A stretch of DNA of 21,954 bases from Bacteroidaceae bacterium (GCA_900768625.1 CAAGDO010000306.1:1-21954), one strand, 5' to 3'. Shown: positions 1 through 7,366, counted from the stretch's first letter. The notes: generated by a model not told the origin, from the sequence alone. Program-made: numbers and translations.

Positions 1-165
1 ATAAGACTGGCCGGTAAAACTTTTTGGATGCATCAGAATCTCTAGTAATCATGCTGGTGGTCTGTAAAGCCTAACCCATATTGCAGGCATATTTAAGATT
101 TATGCCTGAAAATCAAGTGGTTCTTTTTTTGAATTGAATTTAGGTGTACTACGGATTTTACTTTC

Positions 166-194
166 CTCTGGGCGGGTTGAAAGCCCGCCCAGGG
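166..194. repeat. GC-rich hairpin
   Basis: CTGGGCGGG (168-176) and CCCGCCCAG (184-192) form a perfect 9-bp stem around a 7-nt loop, extendable to 11 bp with one T-G wobble. Neither side has a T-run, so it is not an obvious intrinsic terminator. It could be part of a dispersed palindromic repeat. A smaller stem TTGCC/GGCAA (201-205 with 213-217) follows closely. Confidence 0.6.
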
Positions 195-305
195 TGCCGC
201 TTGCCCTAGGTTGGCAAAGGAACGCATTTTTGAGGAGAACAGCAAACCGCACGCAGGACTTTCTTCGTTATATTTCCACCAATGAGCCGTTAGCCAGACC
301 ATGCA

Positions 306-446
306 GCGTGCTTGAAGCACGCGCGGAATGCAAGCATTCCTTTGGGGGAGAGTCTTGAAACGCACATCCATGGACACACACCTACGCGACATGACCCACA
401 GCGTGCGAAGCACGCCATTAACGACCATTTCCACAGCTACGCTGTG
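306..446. repeat. Cluster of four short palindromes with tiny loops
   Basis: Four perfect hairpins follow one another: GCGTGC-TTGAA-GCACGC (306-322), GGAATGC-AA-GCATTCC (325-340), GCGTGC-GAA-GCACGC (401-415) and CACAGC-TAC-GCTGTG (432-446). The third contains GCGAAGC, a core known to form an exceptionally stable DNA mini-hairpin. The first and third share the same arms. The arrangement resembles REP-type intergenic palindromes, but no associated transposase is visible. Confidence 0.65.
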
Positions 447-530
447 CCTGAACCATTAACGGACATTTCGCACCATAACCCACAAAGAAAACATTGACGC
501 TCATTAACGGCCAATTGGCGGACATTAACG
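416..530. repeat. CATTAACG short repeats, partly 38-nt spaced
   Basis: CATTAACG occurs at 416-423, 454-461, 502-509 and 523-530, with the variant CATTGACG at 492-499. The copies at 416, 454 and 492 are spaced by 38 nt each. The first two continue as GACCATTTC and GGACATTTC, so the shared unit is about 16 nt. The copies alternate with the hairpins. This looks like a decayed tandem or interspersed repeat with no coding role. The palindrome GCCAATTGGC lies between the last two copies. Confidence 0.55.
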
Positions 531-581
531 TTGAAAAACGTGCGAAGTCCCCAAAAACCACGAAAGAGCACAAGTTACTCT

Positions 582-2093
582 TTAAGCCTTACTCTCGCTT
601 CTGGCTGGAAAAACCTGGCTGATACCCTGCTCACGATGAACGAGGCGCACTTCGATGCCAAATTTCCGACTGAGGTGCTCGGCCAAGTGCTGGGCAGAAT
701 AAACGCTTCGATGCTGTCCGCCAGTGCATCCAAAACTGAACATGAGGTCTGTGAATCCACGCTCGATATATCGCGCCACATGAGCATCAGCCAGACGAAG
801 TACGGATTCCAGAAAAACCGTGATTTCTCCGTTTTCTTCCAAAAAACGAATGACGGGGGCATCCAGTCCCGTCAGGTGCTTGTAGGGTTCATAGCGACCG
901 GGATTGTGGGTGCTACGGCAATCGAACACGTATCCCCCACCATTGCCTGACTCGTCGGCGGGAATACCTTTCTTATAGCTGAAACTGAAGATACGCACGA
1001 CCAACTTGGGAGCAGACTCTGCTGACTCTTCCGTCTTATCCTCCTTACGGACAACAGGAGAAAACTGCGGGAGGGCACACATGCGACGGAGCGTGCGCTC
1101 AAAATAGGGATAAGGTGCACAGACGCCTTTGTCAAGGAGTTCGCGCAGATTGCTGATGGCAGGAGGTATACTCTGCAGGAAATAGGTTTTCCGTTCGACA
1201 TATCCGCGCAAGCCATAGGCTCCAAGCACCTGAAGCACTCTGAAGAGCACAAAGAGGGACAAGCGCTGACGGAAAGCATCCACATCGACTGGGCGCTGAA
1301 GCACTTGGGAAAGTTCATCAACATATTCTTCCTCGAGCCACTCACGAAGTTCCCTCGGATAACGGGCAGAGGCTTGGAAAAGGAAGGATGCCACATCATA
1401 GTAGACAGGGCCTTTCATACCTCCCTGAAAATCGATGAAGCAGGGCAAAGGAGCTCCTCCATCGGGATTAGGACGAAGCATGATGTTGCGAGCCTGGAAA
1501 TCCCTGTAGAGGAATTGACACGCCTCATCACCGCCACATGACAAATCTGCGGCAAACTGCTGCAAATCGTCCTCCAAACGTTCCTCATCGAAGGGGATAT
1601 CTGTGGTCTTCAGAAAACTATATTTGAAATAGTTCAAGTCGAACATGGCCGCACGCTGGCCGAACTGCAAGGGTGGGATACACTGCGAGAAGTCCAGCTG
1701 CACGGCGCCTTCCACCTGGACATGGGGCAAGAGACGGATGGTACGCTGGAGAAGTTCACGATCGGCTGCCGTATAGGTGTAGTCATTCTGACGGGCAGAA
1801 GCCAAAGCATCATAGAGAGAGAGCGTGCCGAGGTCGTCTTGCAAATAGCACATCTCATCGTCACTTACGGCAAGGATAGCGGGTACGGGCAAGCCCAAGG
1901 CAGAGAAATGGCGTGCGAGATAGATGAAACTGTGGTTTTCAACCACTGAGGTGCCCACCACCCCAATGACGGTCTTTCCGTCAGCATCCGCCAAGCGAAA
2001 ATAATGACGGTTGCTGCCCGCTTTGGCCAGAGGTTCTGATTTGACGGGTGCATGACCACACCATTCTGCGTAGAGCTTTTCAAGTTGTTGCAT
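582..2093 (-). CDS. AmgK-like sugar kinase fused to RapZ C-terminal domain
   Basis: A two-domain protein of 503 aa. Residues about 1-340 form an aminoglycoside-phosphotransferase fold closest to AmgK-type N-acetylmuramate/N-acetylglucosamine kinases: catalytic loop YRDFQARNIM (Asp198, Asn203) and metal-binding IDFQGG (Asp221) followed by GPVYYDVASFL. After an acidic linker (about 344-363), residues 365-489 match the C-terminal domain of RapZ, including YVFDCRSTHNPG, TGLD and the GCTGGQHRSV motif (455-464), which in enterobacterial RapZ belongs to the glucosamine-6-phosphate sensing domain. The RapZ N-terminal P-loop domain is absent. I chose the ATG at 2093; a TTG nine codons upstream (2120) is also open but lies inside a repeated sequence. 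Last gene of a tightly spaced minus-strand block. The substrate is inferred, not shown. An AmgK partner uridylyltransferase (MurU) is not in the window. Confidence 0.85.
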   Translation of the reverse strand: MQQLEKLYAEWCGHAPVKSEPLAKAGSNRHYFRLADADGKTVIGVVGTSVVENHSFIYLARHFSALGLPVPAILAVSDDEMCYLQDDLGTLSLYDALASARQNDYTYTAADRELLQRTIRLLPHVQVEGAVQLDFSQCIPPLQFGQRAAMFDLNYFKYSFLKTTDIPFDEERLEDDLQQFAADLSCGGDEACQFLYRDFQARNIMLRPNPDGGAPLPCFIDFQGGMKGPVYYDVASFLFQASARYPRELREWLEEEYVDELSQVLQRPVDVDAFRQRLSLFVLFRVLQVLGAYGLRGYVERKTYFLQSIPPAISNLRELLDKGVCAPYPYFERTLRRMCALPQFSPVVRKEDKTEESAESAPKLVVRIFSFSYKKGIPADESGNGGGYVFDCRSTHNPGRYEPYKHLTGLDAPVIRFLEENGEITVFLESVLRLADAHVARYIERGFTDLMFSFGCTGGQHRSVYSAQHLAEHLSRKFGIEVRLVHREQGISQVFPARSESKA

Positions 2094-2105
2094 GAGGAGA
2101 GATGT

Positions 2106-2130
2106 TAAGTAGGTGTTCAAAATGAGTTTA
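2106..2130. repeat. Dispersed 24-nt repeat, copy 1
   Basis: The stretch beginning TAAGTAGGTGTTC and ending AATGAGTTT recurs in the same orientation at 21929-21952 with a single A/G difference. This copy lies just upstream of the kinase-RapZ gene; the other lies just downstream of the DUF1015 gene. Its function is unknown. Confidence 0.6.
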
Positions 2131-2174
2131 TACGATCAGCAGGTGCTGTTTTCACATTGGAGAGAGCATGTGTC

Positions 2175-3374
2175 TCACAATTTGCGATGCCAAATGCGGA
2201 TCACCTTACGACGGATGACCAAGATATTGATGACAGACACGCAACAGAAGATGCACAATCCTATCAGGAAGGCAGGCCAAACGGAGCCCGATTTCATACT
2301 GGGGAAGATGAAACTGAGGGTATCAGTGTAGTAACTGCGGGTGAAGAGGACCAAACCGAAGGCCAACAACAAGGTGAATGCGTTCATGCCCAACGTGATG
2401 AGCTGATAAGGCAGACTTACCCTCGAAGGCAAATACCCGATAAGGAGTAGATTTTCGAGCTTTCGGGCATTCTTCTGTACGAGCAGATAAATGCTGAGCA
2501 TCAAGATATAGAAAGCCAGCATGCTGACAAGCAAACCGACAACCATCACCAGACTGACGACAACACGAAGGAAATAGGTTGTCTTTCCTGCATCGAGTTT
2601 ATTATCCTCCACCTCATAACCCTTTTGCTGCATATAGCGGGCAATATGGTCATCGGAGGGGGATTTGACTTCGAGAATGATGCGCGAGGGATCCTCTGTC
2701 TTCCCCGGTTCATAGGTGGCATTACTCCAATCAATGAAGGTCTGGGGAACCAGAATGGTGTTGATTCGGCTGGAAAAACCTAAGACACGGCCCCTGAATG
2801 TGGCATGTTGTCCATTCGCATTGATGAAGATGTTCATATCCACTGCACCGACCAAGCCGTCACTCACCTTTGGCAGGTTACGACTTTGGGCAAAACCAAA
2901 ATTATAGAGTGCGATGTAGGAACGAGGCAGAATGACGGGCACGTTCACGTCACCTGGAGTATACTGCCAATCGGCAGCTTGAGCATCAACAAAACTGTCG
3001 GGTACAGCCTCAAAGAACATCTGTGTGGCTAAGGGTTCGGAACCTTTGAGCCCCATAGTGGCTGATACTTTATACTGTGAGGAAGTGAAGGCCCCTACCC
3101 TTTTGCAGAAAGGTTGGCGACGGACGTCATCCATATCGGATTCCGAGAAGGAGTTGCTTCGTCCCGTGATGGTGCTCACGGTTGAAATGTGTTTGGAGAC
3201 GACCAGAAAATTGTTGTTGATGAAGCTATCTTCCTCTGTGAGCAAGGGAGCTACATCTTGATAGAATTGAATGCCAAGCATCACGACCCACATGCCGAAA
3301 AGGTTGGCAAAGAAGAATCCCAGCAGTTGGGCACAACTAATATGCTGGCGTAGGAGAGTCCAGATGTGTTTCAT
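2175..3374 (-). CDS. ABC transporter permease, FtsX/MacB type
   Basis: A 399-aa membrane protein with the layout of the FtsX/MacB/LolC family: one transmembrane segment near the N-terminus (about 17-36), a large extracytoplasmic domain (about 37-270), then three C-terminal segments (about 271-300, 326-346 and 366-387). The loop KNARKLENLLLIGYLPSRV after the second segment fits the coupling region that contacts the ATPase in this family. Proteins of this type usually move lipids or lipoproteins, or transmit force to the envelope, rather than import solutes. It follows the ATPase gene by 39 nt and is surely its partner. The substrate cannot be told. The periplasmic part shows no motif I recognise. 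Confidence 0.8.
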   Translation of the reverse strand: MKHIWTLLRQHISCAQLLGFFFANLFGMWVVMLGIQFYQDVAPLLTEEDSFINNNFLVVSKHISTVSTITGRSNSFSESDMDDVRRQPFCKRVGAFTSSQYKVSATMGLKGSEPLATQMFFEAVPDSFVDAQAADWQYTPGDVNVPVILPRSYIALYNFGFAQSRNLPKVSDGLVGAVDMNIFINANGQHATFRGRVLGFSSRINTILVPQTFIDWSNATYEPGKTEDPSRIILEVKSPSDDHIARYMQQKGYEVEDNKLDAGKTTYFLRVVVSLVMVVGLLVSMLAFYILMLSIYLLVQKNARKLENLLLIGYLPSRVSLPYQLITLGMNAFTLLLAFGLVLFTRSYYTDTLSFIFPSMKSGSVWPAFLIGLCIFCCVSVINILVIRRKVIRIWHRKL

Positions 3375-3413
3375 TTTATCTGAGAATATTTGGAGTCAAC
3401 GTTGATAACACAA

Positions 3414-4058
3414 TCAAAGGTGAAGCACCTCATCATAGGATAGCTGCATGTGCTTACCGATACTGGTGACTATCACACCTGCCCCTTGGCTTCGGGCTTC
3501 ATCCATCATGATTTCAGCCATGATGGAAGAATTCATGTCGTCGAGATGGCTGATAGGTTCATCGAGAAGAAGGAAATCAAAAGGCTGAACCAAGGCACGA
3601 ATCATGGCAACACGCTGCTGCTGCCCGAAACTCATCAGGCCGACTTTGACATGGAGCTTATCGGCAATGCCAAGGCGCTCAAACCATTCCGCAATCTGGG
3701 TTCCAGACTTGCTATGGGTCAAATTGTTCTTGATTTCGACATTTTGAAGGGCCGTGAGTTCAGGGAACAACCGAAGTTCCTGAAACAGATGACTCACATG
3801 CTTTTGGCGTACTTCAGCCCAATTGTTGACAGTCAAGGTCCGGGTGTCGGTCTGATCGAAGAGAACGTTTCCCTTAAAGTCATGACGATAGCCTAGAATG
3901 TAGCTACACAATGTTGATTTACCTGTACCTGACATGGCTTCCACCAAATAGGTCTTTCCTTTCTCAAATGCCACGTGGCGCTTCCAAACGTCACTCTGCA
4001 AATCTTCACGCTGCTCAAAAACATGGGGCAGCACATGATCCAATGTTATACGATCCAT
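3414..4058 (-). CDS. ABC transporter ATP-binding protein with divergent motifs
   Basis: A 214-aa ABC ATPase of LolD/FtsE size. Visible motifs are Walker A AMSGTGKST (41-49, first Gly replaced by Ala), the Q-loop Gln93 in HLFQELRLFPE, a signature MSFGQQQR (142-149; the usual LSGGQ has become MSFGQ), Walker B DFLLLDE (161-167) and the D-loop SHLDD (170-174). The switch histidine that normally follows the last core strand is not where expected: the sequence reads VIVTSIGKH, with Ser199 in its place. The ATP-binding core is therefore intact but the signature and H-loop are unusual, which may mean slow hydrolysis. It sits between the anchored protein (51 nt upstream) and the permease (39 nt downstream), implying one complex. 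Confidence 0.85.
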   Translation of the reverse strand: MDRITLDHVLPHVFEQREDLQSDVWKRHVAFEKGKTYLVEAMSGTGKSTLCSYILGYRHDFKGNVLFDQTDTRTLTVNNWAEVRQKHVSHLFQELRLFPELTALQNVEIKNNLTHSKSGTQIAEWFERLGIADKLHVKVGLMSFGQQQRVAMIRALVQPFDFLLLDEPISHLDDMNSSIMAEIMMDEARSQGAGVIVTSIGKHMQLSYDEVLHL

Positions 4059-4109
4059 TGTTGTTTGATATCTGTTCTTACCGTTCTCATGTTTAAAGGC
4101 TCCACGGAC

Positions 4110-5534
4110 TCAATCGAAGCGCATTTCTCCTTTTCGTCCTTGACTGGCACGATAGATGATGCGATGGGCTGCAGGGAGCATAAGGTCGAAAACTGAGCAC
4201 CATGCACTTCCTTTCTTCATGCAGGGTTGACGACGGAGAAGGTCCATATTAAGTTCGAAATAAACCAGCATGCCGCCTTCATCTGCCTTTTTCACAATTT
4301 CCTCAGGAAGAGACTCATCCATGCCTGGCGAGGAAAAATAGATGCGCGGAGACGTTGCTTCGCTTTGTCCGAATGCCACGGTCTGACGAGCATTTGAAAG
4401 CACAAAGTGGGTTGGACTTTGACGACGAAGGGTTACACCGGATTGTTTACGGGCCGATTCCAGCCAATAGTCGGAATCATCAAAGAGATCACGCCGTGCA
4501 TTTTCAACTTCCAGACGGAACGTGGGATTCCAATTCTTGTCGAGGCTGCCAATGCGTAAGGTCAACAAGCCAGAAGAGGTGCCTAGCATGCGGTCAGAAT
4601 CTACGACGCTCCCCAGACCGATGAGCAACTGACGCAACGTTGCGTCACTCCCGAAGAGGTCCAACAGGTCTTTTCCTTCGATGCGAGTGGCAAGAAGAAA
4701 CAACGGGGCTGTTGCTTGGCTATTGACTTGTATGAAGCCTTTTTGCTTCTCGAAATCATCGATAGAGGCGAGAACTTCTTGGTTATCGCTTTCCAGTGTA
4801 TAGGAGAGTCGCAGTGACGACTGTTTGCCTTCTGCCTCCCCATGACTGGCTGATGCGAATATCTTCACCGCCTCCTTAGGACAATCAGCTGGCACAGCCA
4901 TACGAAACAGCACATTGTAGGGAGTGGGCACTGCATCAAGTTGGGCATAAAGCTGAAAGTCGCCTTGAAGGGCCGATAGCTTCTTAAAAGCTGGAGTTTC
5001 GACAAAGCGGTCTGAATGATGCCACATACTGACGATGGTGTGGCGAAGAACATCACGTTCTTGCGCCACCCCAGGGCCTAAAACGACTGCCATGCGTCTA
5101 TTCCACCCTAAGAGCAAGCCTTTATTGACCCACGCCCATTCGAAGCCTTCACTGCTTTCAAGCCGTGTGGCTTCACCTTGCCGTTGAAGCTGGGCGATGG
5201 AGGATTCAAACTGATTCTTATCGGTAAGGGCCATCGTCAAGCCCACATATTCATTGGGGGTGACAAAGGCATAAAGGGGACGACTGAAATCGATGCCTTC
5301 AGGAACGATACCCAACACTTGCTCGAATTGGGACAGTTTTTCCCGAGGGTTTTTCATTTGGCTTGCATCCACACGTACAACAGCTTTGGCTTCAGCCGGA
5401 ATGATCGCATCATAGGACTGCGGCCAAAGCCACCAGCTGGTCAAACCTATTATCACCAGAAGAAGTACAACGATGCACGTTGCTTTGAGTTTTTTTCCTT
5501 TCTGTTTCATCACATTTTGACTATTTGCTTCCAT
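4110..5534 (-). CDS. Membrane-anchored envelope protein, function unknown
   Basis: A 474-aa protein with a basic N-terminus and one strong hydrophobic segment (about 18-38), then a long soluble region that should face the periplasm. The start of this region, IIPAEAKAVVRVDASQM, resembles the beginning of Bacteroidota DUF4836/DUF3352-like proteins, but I cannot assign the family with certainty. No catalytic motif is evident. It is the first gene of a four-gene block with the ABC ATPase (51-nt gap), the permease and the kinase-RapZ fusion, so it may be an accessory or substrate-handling subunit of that transporter (inference). A second in-frame ATG eight codons in is an alternative start. Confidence 0.7.
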   Translation of the reverse strand: MEANSQNVMKQKGKKLKATCIVVLLLVIIGLTSWWLWPQSYDAIIPAEAKAVVRVDASQMKNPREKLSQFEQVLGIVPEGIDFSRPLYAFVTPNEYVGLTMALTDKNQFESSIAQLQRQGEATRLESSEGFEWAWVNKGLLLGWNRRMAVVLGPGVAQERDVLRHTIVSMWHHSDRFVETPAFKKLSALQGDFQLYAQLDAVPTPYNVLFRMAVPADCPKEAVKIFASASHGEAEGKQSSLRLSYTLESDNQEVLASIDDFEKQKGFIQVNSQATAPLFLLATRIEGKDLLDLFGSDATLRQLLIGLGSVVDSDRMLGTSSGLLTLRIGSLDKNWNPTFRLEVENARRDLFDDSDYWLESARKQSGVTLRRQSPTHFVLSNARQTVAFGQSEATSPRIYFSSPGMDESLPEEIVKKADEGGMLVYFELNMDLLRRQPCMKKGSAWCSVFDLMLPAAHRIIYRASQGRKGEMRFD

Positions 5535-5662
5535 TCAACATCACTGGGTTACAACGGGTTTTCAGCATTTTCCTAAAGCAAAGCATGAGAAGACAAAGAA
5601 GAGGCCTGACAAGCTCGCGGGGATTATCCGAAAAGAGGTTGCTGTCATGCAGACTAATGGCA

Positions 5663-6430
5663 TCAAGCACGATGACGCTTGGCCAGCCACATCAGATGAA
5701 CAGCCACCAAAGCTGCCGTTTCTGTGCGAAGACGACTTTCACCGAGACTGATGGGCTGGAATCCTTGCTTCACGGCTTCATTCACCTCTTCCACACTGAA
5801 GTCTCCCTCAGGACCGATAAGCACCAAGGTCGGCCCATCAGCGCCAGCAAGATCACCAAGGAAGTTGTTGGCACTCAAGTGAATACTTTCGCCGCCTTCT
5901 TCCAATTCTTCAGGAGTATGGCAATGCGCAATAAAGCGTTGGCCTGCAAACGGACGGGCTATGAATTTTCGAAAGTCTTCCATTGGGTCGACTTCGGGAA
6001 GAAAGGCTTTATGGCTTTGCTTCATAGCCGAAAGCACGATACGTTCTATGCGTTCCGTTTTCACGACTTTTCTCTCAGAATTGGCACAGAGGAGAAGAGA
6101 AATGCGATCAAGACCGATTTCTGTCGCTTTCTCGGCAAACCATTCCACACGGTCCATGTTTTTCGTTGGAGCTAGTGCGAGATGGATTTCACCATTCCAT
6201 AACTTATGGTCTGACCATGTGCGCTCCACCTCGTAACAACACTTCTTGGGCGAAGCGAGACTGATGCGTGCCATCGAGAAATGACCTACGCCATCAGCAA
6301 GCATGATTTCATCGCCTTCCTTCATGCGCAAAACACGCACGGCATGCGCAGACTCCTCAGCGGGAAGCATACCCATCACGGATGATGAGCCGGATGCGGG
6401 GGGTGCATAAAATATATGGGTTTCTTTCAT
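5663..6430 (-). CDS. rsmE: 16S rRNA (uracil1498-N3)-methyltransferase
   Basis: A 255-aa SPOUT-class methyltransferase that methylates N3 of U1498 in 16S rRNA using S-adenosylmethionine. The N-terminal PUA-like part includes HAVRVLRMKEGDEI. The C-terminal trefoil-knot SAM site shows VLIGPEGDF and LGESRLRTETAA, both hallmark RsmE motifs. Length matches the family. Its ATG overlaps the stop of the upstream BFN gene by 4 nt (ATGA), so the two are co-transcribed and probably translationally coupled. A gap of 128 nt (5535-5662) without a visible promoter separates it from the four-gene block downstream. Confidence 0.95.
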   Translation of the reverse strand: MKETHIFYAPPASGSSSVMGMLPAEESAHAVRVLRMKEGDEIMLADGVGHFSMARISLASPKKCCYEVERTWSDHKLWNGEIHLALAPTKNMDRVEWFAEKATEIGLDRISLLLCANSERKVVKTERIERIVLSAMKQSHKAFLPEVDPMEDFRKFIARPFAGQRFIAHCHTPEELEEGGESIHLSANNFLGDLAGADGPTLVLIGPEGDFSVEEVNEAVKQGFQPISLGESRLRTETAALVAVHLMWLAKRHRA

Positions 6431-7005
6431 TGTTGATTGGATTGATCTGAATGATTCTGGAGTTCTTCGCGTCGGCGGAGCTCATCACGAAGCATGGCCG
6501 CCATCTCGAAATTGTCATCACGAGCCGACATATCCATGGCCTCACGAAGCAAAGAGTCGCTCATCGAACTGACTCGAAGCGCCATACGCCCTGAAGCAGA
6601 CTTCTGACCGACGAAATCCTTCTGGCTCACATAGATAGAACTATTTGCTTCATGTGCCACTAAAATTGCATCGGACACATTAGCGCTCATTTCCACACAT
6701 TGACTGCCATCGTTTTGCCAGTCAATAACAGCACTGCCATGGGTGCTCTGCGGACGGAACAAACGCACGCCACAAACACGCAATCCTGCACCTCTGGCCA
6801 GGGAAAACAGCAGACGCGTTGCCGAAGACTTTTCTCCACGCAATGCACGGTGGATGGCATCAAAACTATCATGATCCATCAACACCGGGAAGAAATCCTT
6901 CGTCTTCTCGGCCTGTAACACCACTATATTGGCCTCCCGAAGCGTTTCGCCACGGGTAACGCCATAGAGCTTGAGAGCTACATATGATTCGTAAGGATTC
7001 TGCAT
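6427..7005 (-). CDS. Bifunctional nuclease (BFN/DUF151) family protein with UVR motif
   Basis: A 192-aa protein. Residues about 10-140 match the BFN (DUF151) domain, with LREANIVVLQ and the FPVLMDHDSFDAIHRAL segment. Some members of this family have been reported to have nuclease activity. Near the C-terminus, ARDDNFEMAAMLRDELRRREEL (about residues 159-180) fits the UVR motif of UvrB/UvrC, a two-helix interaction element. This combination is common in Bacteroidota. The gene has its own promoter (7036-7066) about 30 nt upstream and leads the transcription unit with rsmE. The exact cellular role is unknown. Confidence 0.85.
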   Translation of the reverse strand: MQNPYESYVALKLYGVTRGETLREANIVVLQAEKTKDFFPVLMDHDSFDAIHRALRGEKSSATRLLFSLARGAGLRVCGVRLFRPQSTHGSAVIDWQNDGSQCVEMSANVSDAILVAHEANSSIYVSQKDFVGQKSASGRMALRVSSMSDSLLREAMDMSARDDNFEMAAMLRDELRRREELQNHSDQSNQQ

Positions 7006-7035
7006 TTCGATTCTCGTTTTATTCTAAAATGAGTT

Positions 7036-7066
7036 CAAAGTTACGTCAAGCATCGGAATATGCAAA
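7036..7066 (-). promoter_or_regulatory. Bacteroidota-type promoter for BFN-rsmE
   Basis: Read on the minus strand there is TTTG at 7066-7063, a 19-nt spacer and TAACTTTG at 7043-7036, an exact fit to TTTG-N19-21-TAnnTTTG. The predicted transcript start is near 7029, leaving a leader of about 24 nt before the ATG at 7005. Confidence 0.75.
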
Positions 7067-7231
7067 ATGTTTTGAATAAAAAATGGTCTAAAGGAGCATA
7101 ATGAGATGTACGCGGGAAGAAAGATGAAGGGGGATTCCTTTCAGATAGACATACAACGCCAAGACTTAGCCATAGGATATCATCCTTACCCTTCATTGAG
7201 CAGATGTGCAGACATAACGTTACCATTTCGT

Positions 7232-7262
7232 ATCTTCGACAGAAAAGTTTAGACGACTTCAT
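7232..7262 (+). repeat. Dispersed repeat end, copy 1 of 31 nt
   Basis: The stretch from ATCTTCGACAG to ACGACTTCAT is repeated at 19439-19469 with one A/T difference, and its last 19 nt are also found inverted at 19274-19292 with one mismatch. Just after it, AGTTCAGACGCCTTC (7264-7278) echoes AGTTTAGACGACTTC within the repeat, like a decayed second copy. Here the rest of the palindromic element seen at 19274-19468 is missing. Confidence 0.65.
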
Positions 7263-7290
7263 AAGTTCAGACGCCTTCCCGACAGTTCAT

Positions 7291-7316
7291 TTCACTTTAC
7301 ACGAAGAGAAAGTGAA
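7291..7316. promoter_or_regulatory. Hairpin or operator upstream of nagB promoter
   Basis: TTCACTTT (7291-7298) and AAAGTGAA (7309-7316) form a perfect 8-bp inverted repeat with a 10-nt spacer, ending 18 nt before the -33 element. Its position would suit a regulator binding site. No regulator can be named. Confidence 0.4.
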
Positions 7317-7334
7317 AGAAAAGAAACGGAAATG

Positions 7335-7366
7335 TTTGGCATATCAATAAAGAAGTGGTAACTTTG
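7335..7366 (+). promoter_or_regulatory. Bacteroidota-type promoter for nagB
   Basis: TTTG (7335-7338), a 20-nt spacer and TAACTTTG (7359-7366) match the Bacteroidota consensus exactly. Transcription should start near 7373, about 36 nt before the ATG. The leader is A/T-rich without a Shine-Dalgarno site. Confidence 0.8.

Larger units (their letters stand above)
1..581. other. Gene-free region rich in small hairpins
   Basis: I see no credible gene here. Short open frames exist on both strands, but they run through palindromes and have no recognisable domain. The stretch contains a weak 8-bp stem (84-91 with 101-108), a GC-rich stem at 166-194, and a series of short hairpins and CATTAACG repeats between 201 and 530, described separately. 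It lies downstream of the last gene of the minus-strand cluster, whose TAA stop is at 582-584. No strong terminator with a T-run is visible for that gene. Confidence 0.6.

Noticed and set aside
29..55. Similarity to the 16S rRNA 3' region (CTAGTAATC core)
   Set aside because: Only about nine to fourteen nt agree with the conserved 16S segment and the flanks do not fit, so it is most likely chance.
93..434. 113-aa minus-strand open frame and 74-aa plus-strand frame in the first 500 nt
   Set aside because: They cross several perfect hairpins, have no domain and no promoter; they are more likely open by chance within a repeat region.
500..581. Intrinsic terminator for the minus-strand kinase-RapZ gene
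   Set aside because: Only a 4-bp CGTG/CACG stem precedes a T-run on the minus strand, too weak to call.
5525..6175. 216-aa plus-strand open frame opposite rsmE
   Set aside because: It is antisense to a clearly identified gene and shows no domain.
7041..7262. 73-aa minus-strand frame in the BFN-nagB spacer
   Set aside because: It starts inside a dispersed repeat, overlaps the BFN promoter and has no family resemblance.
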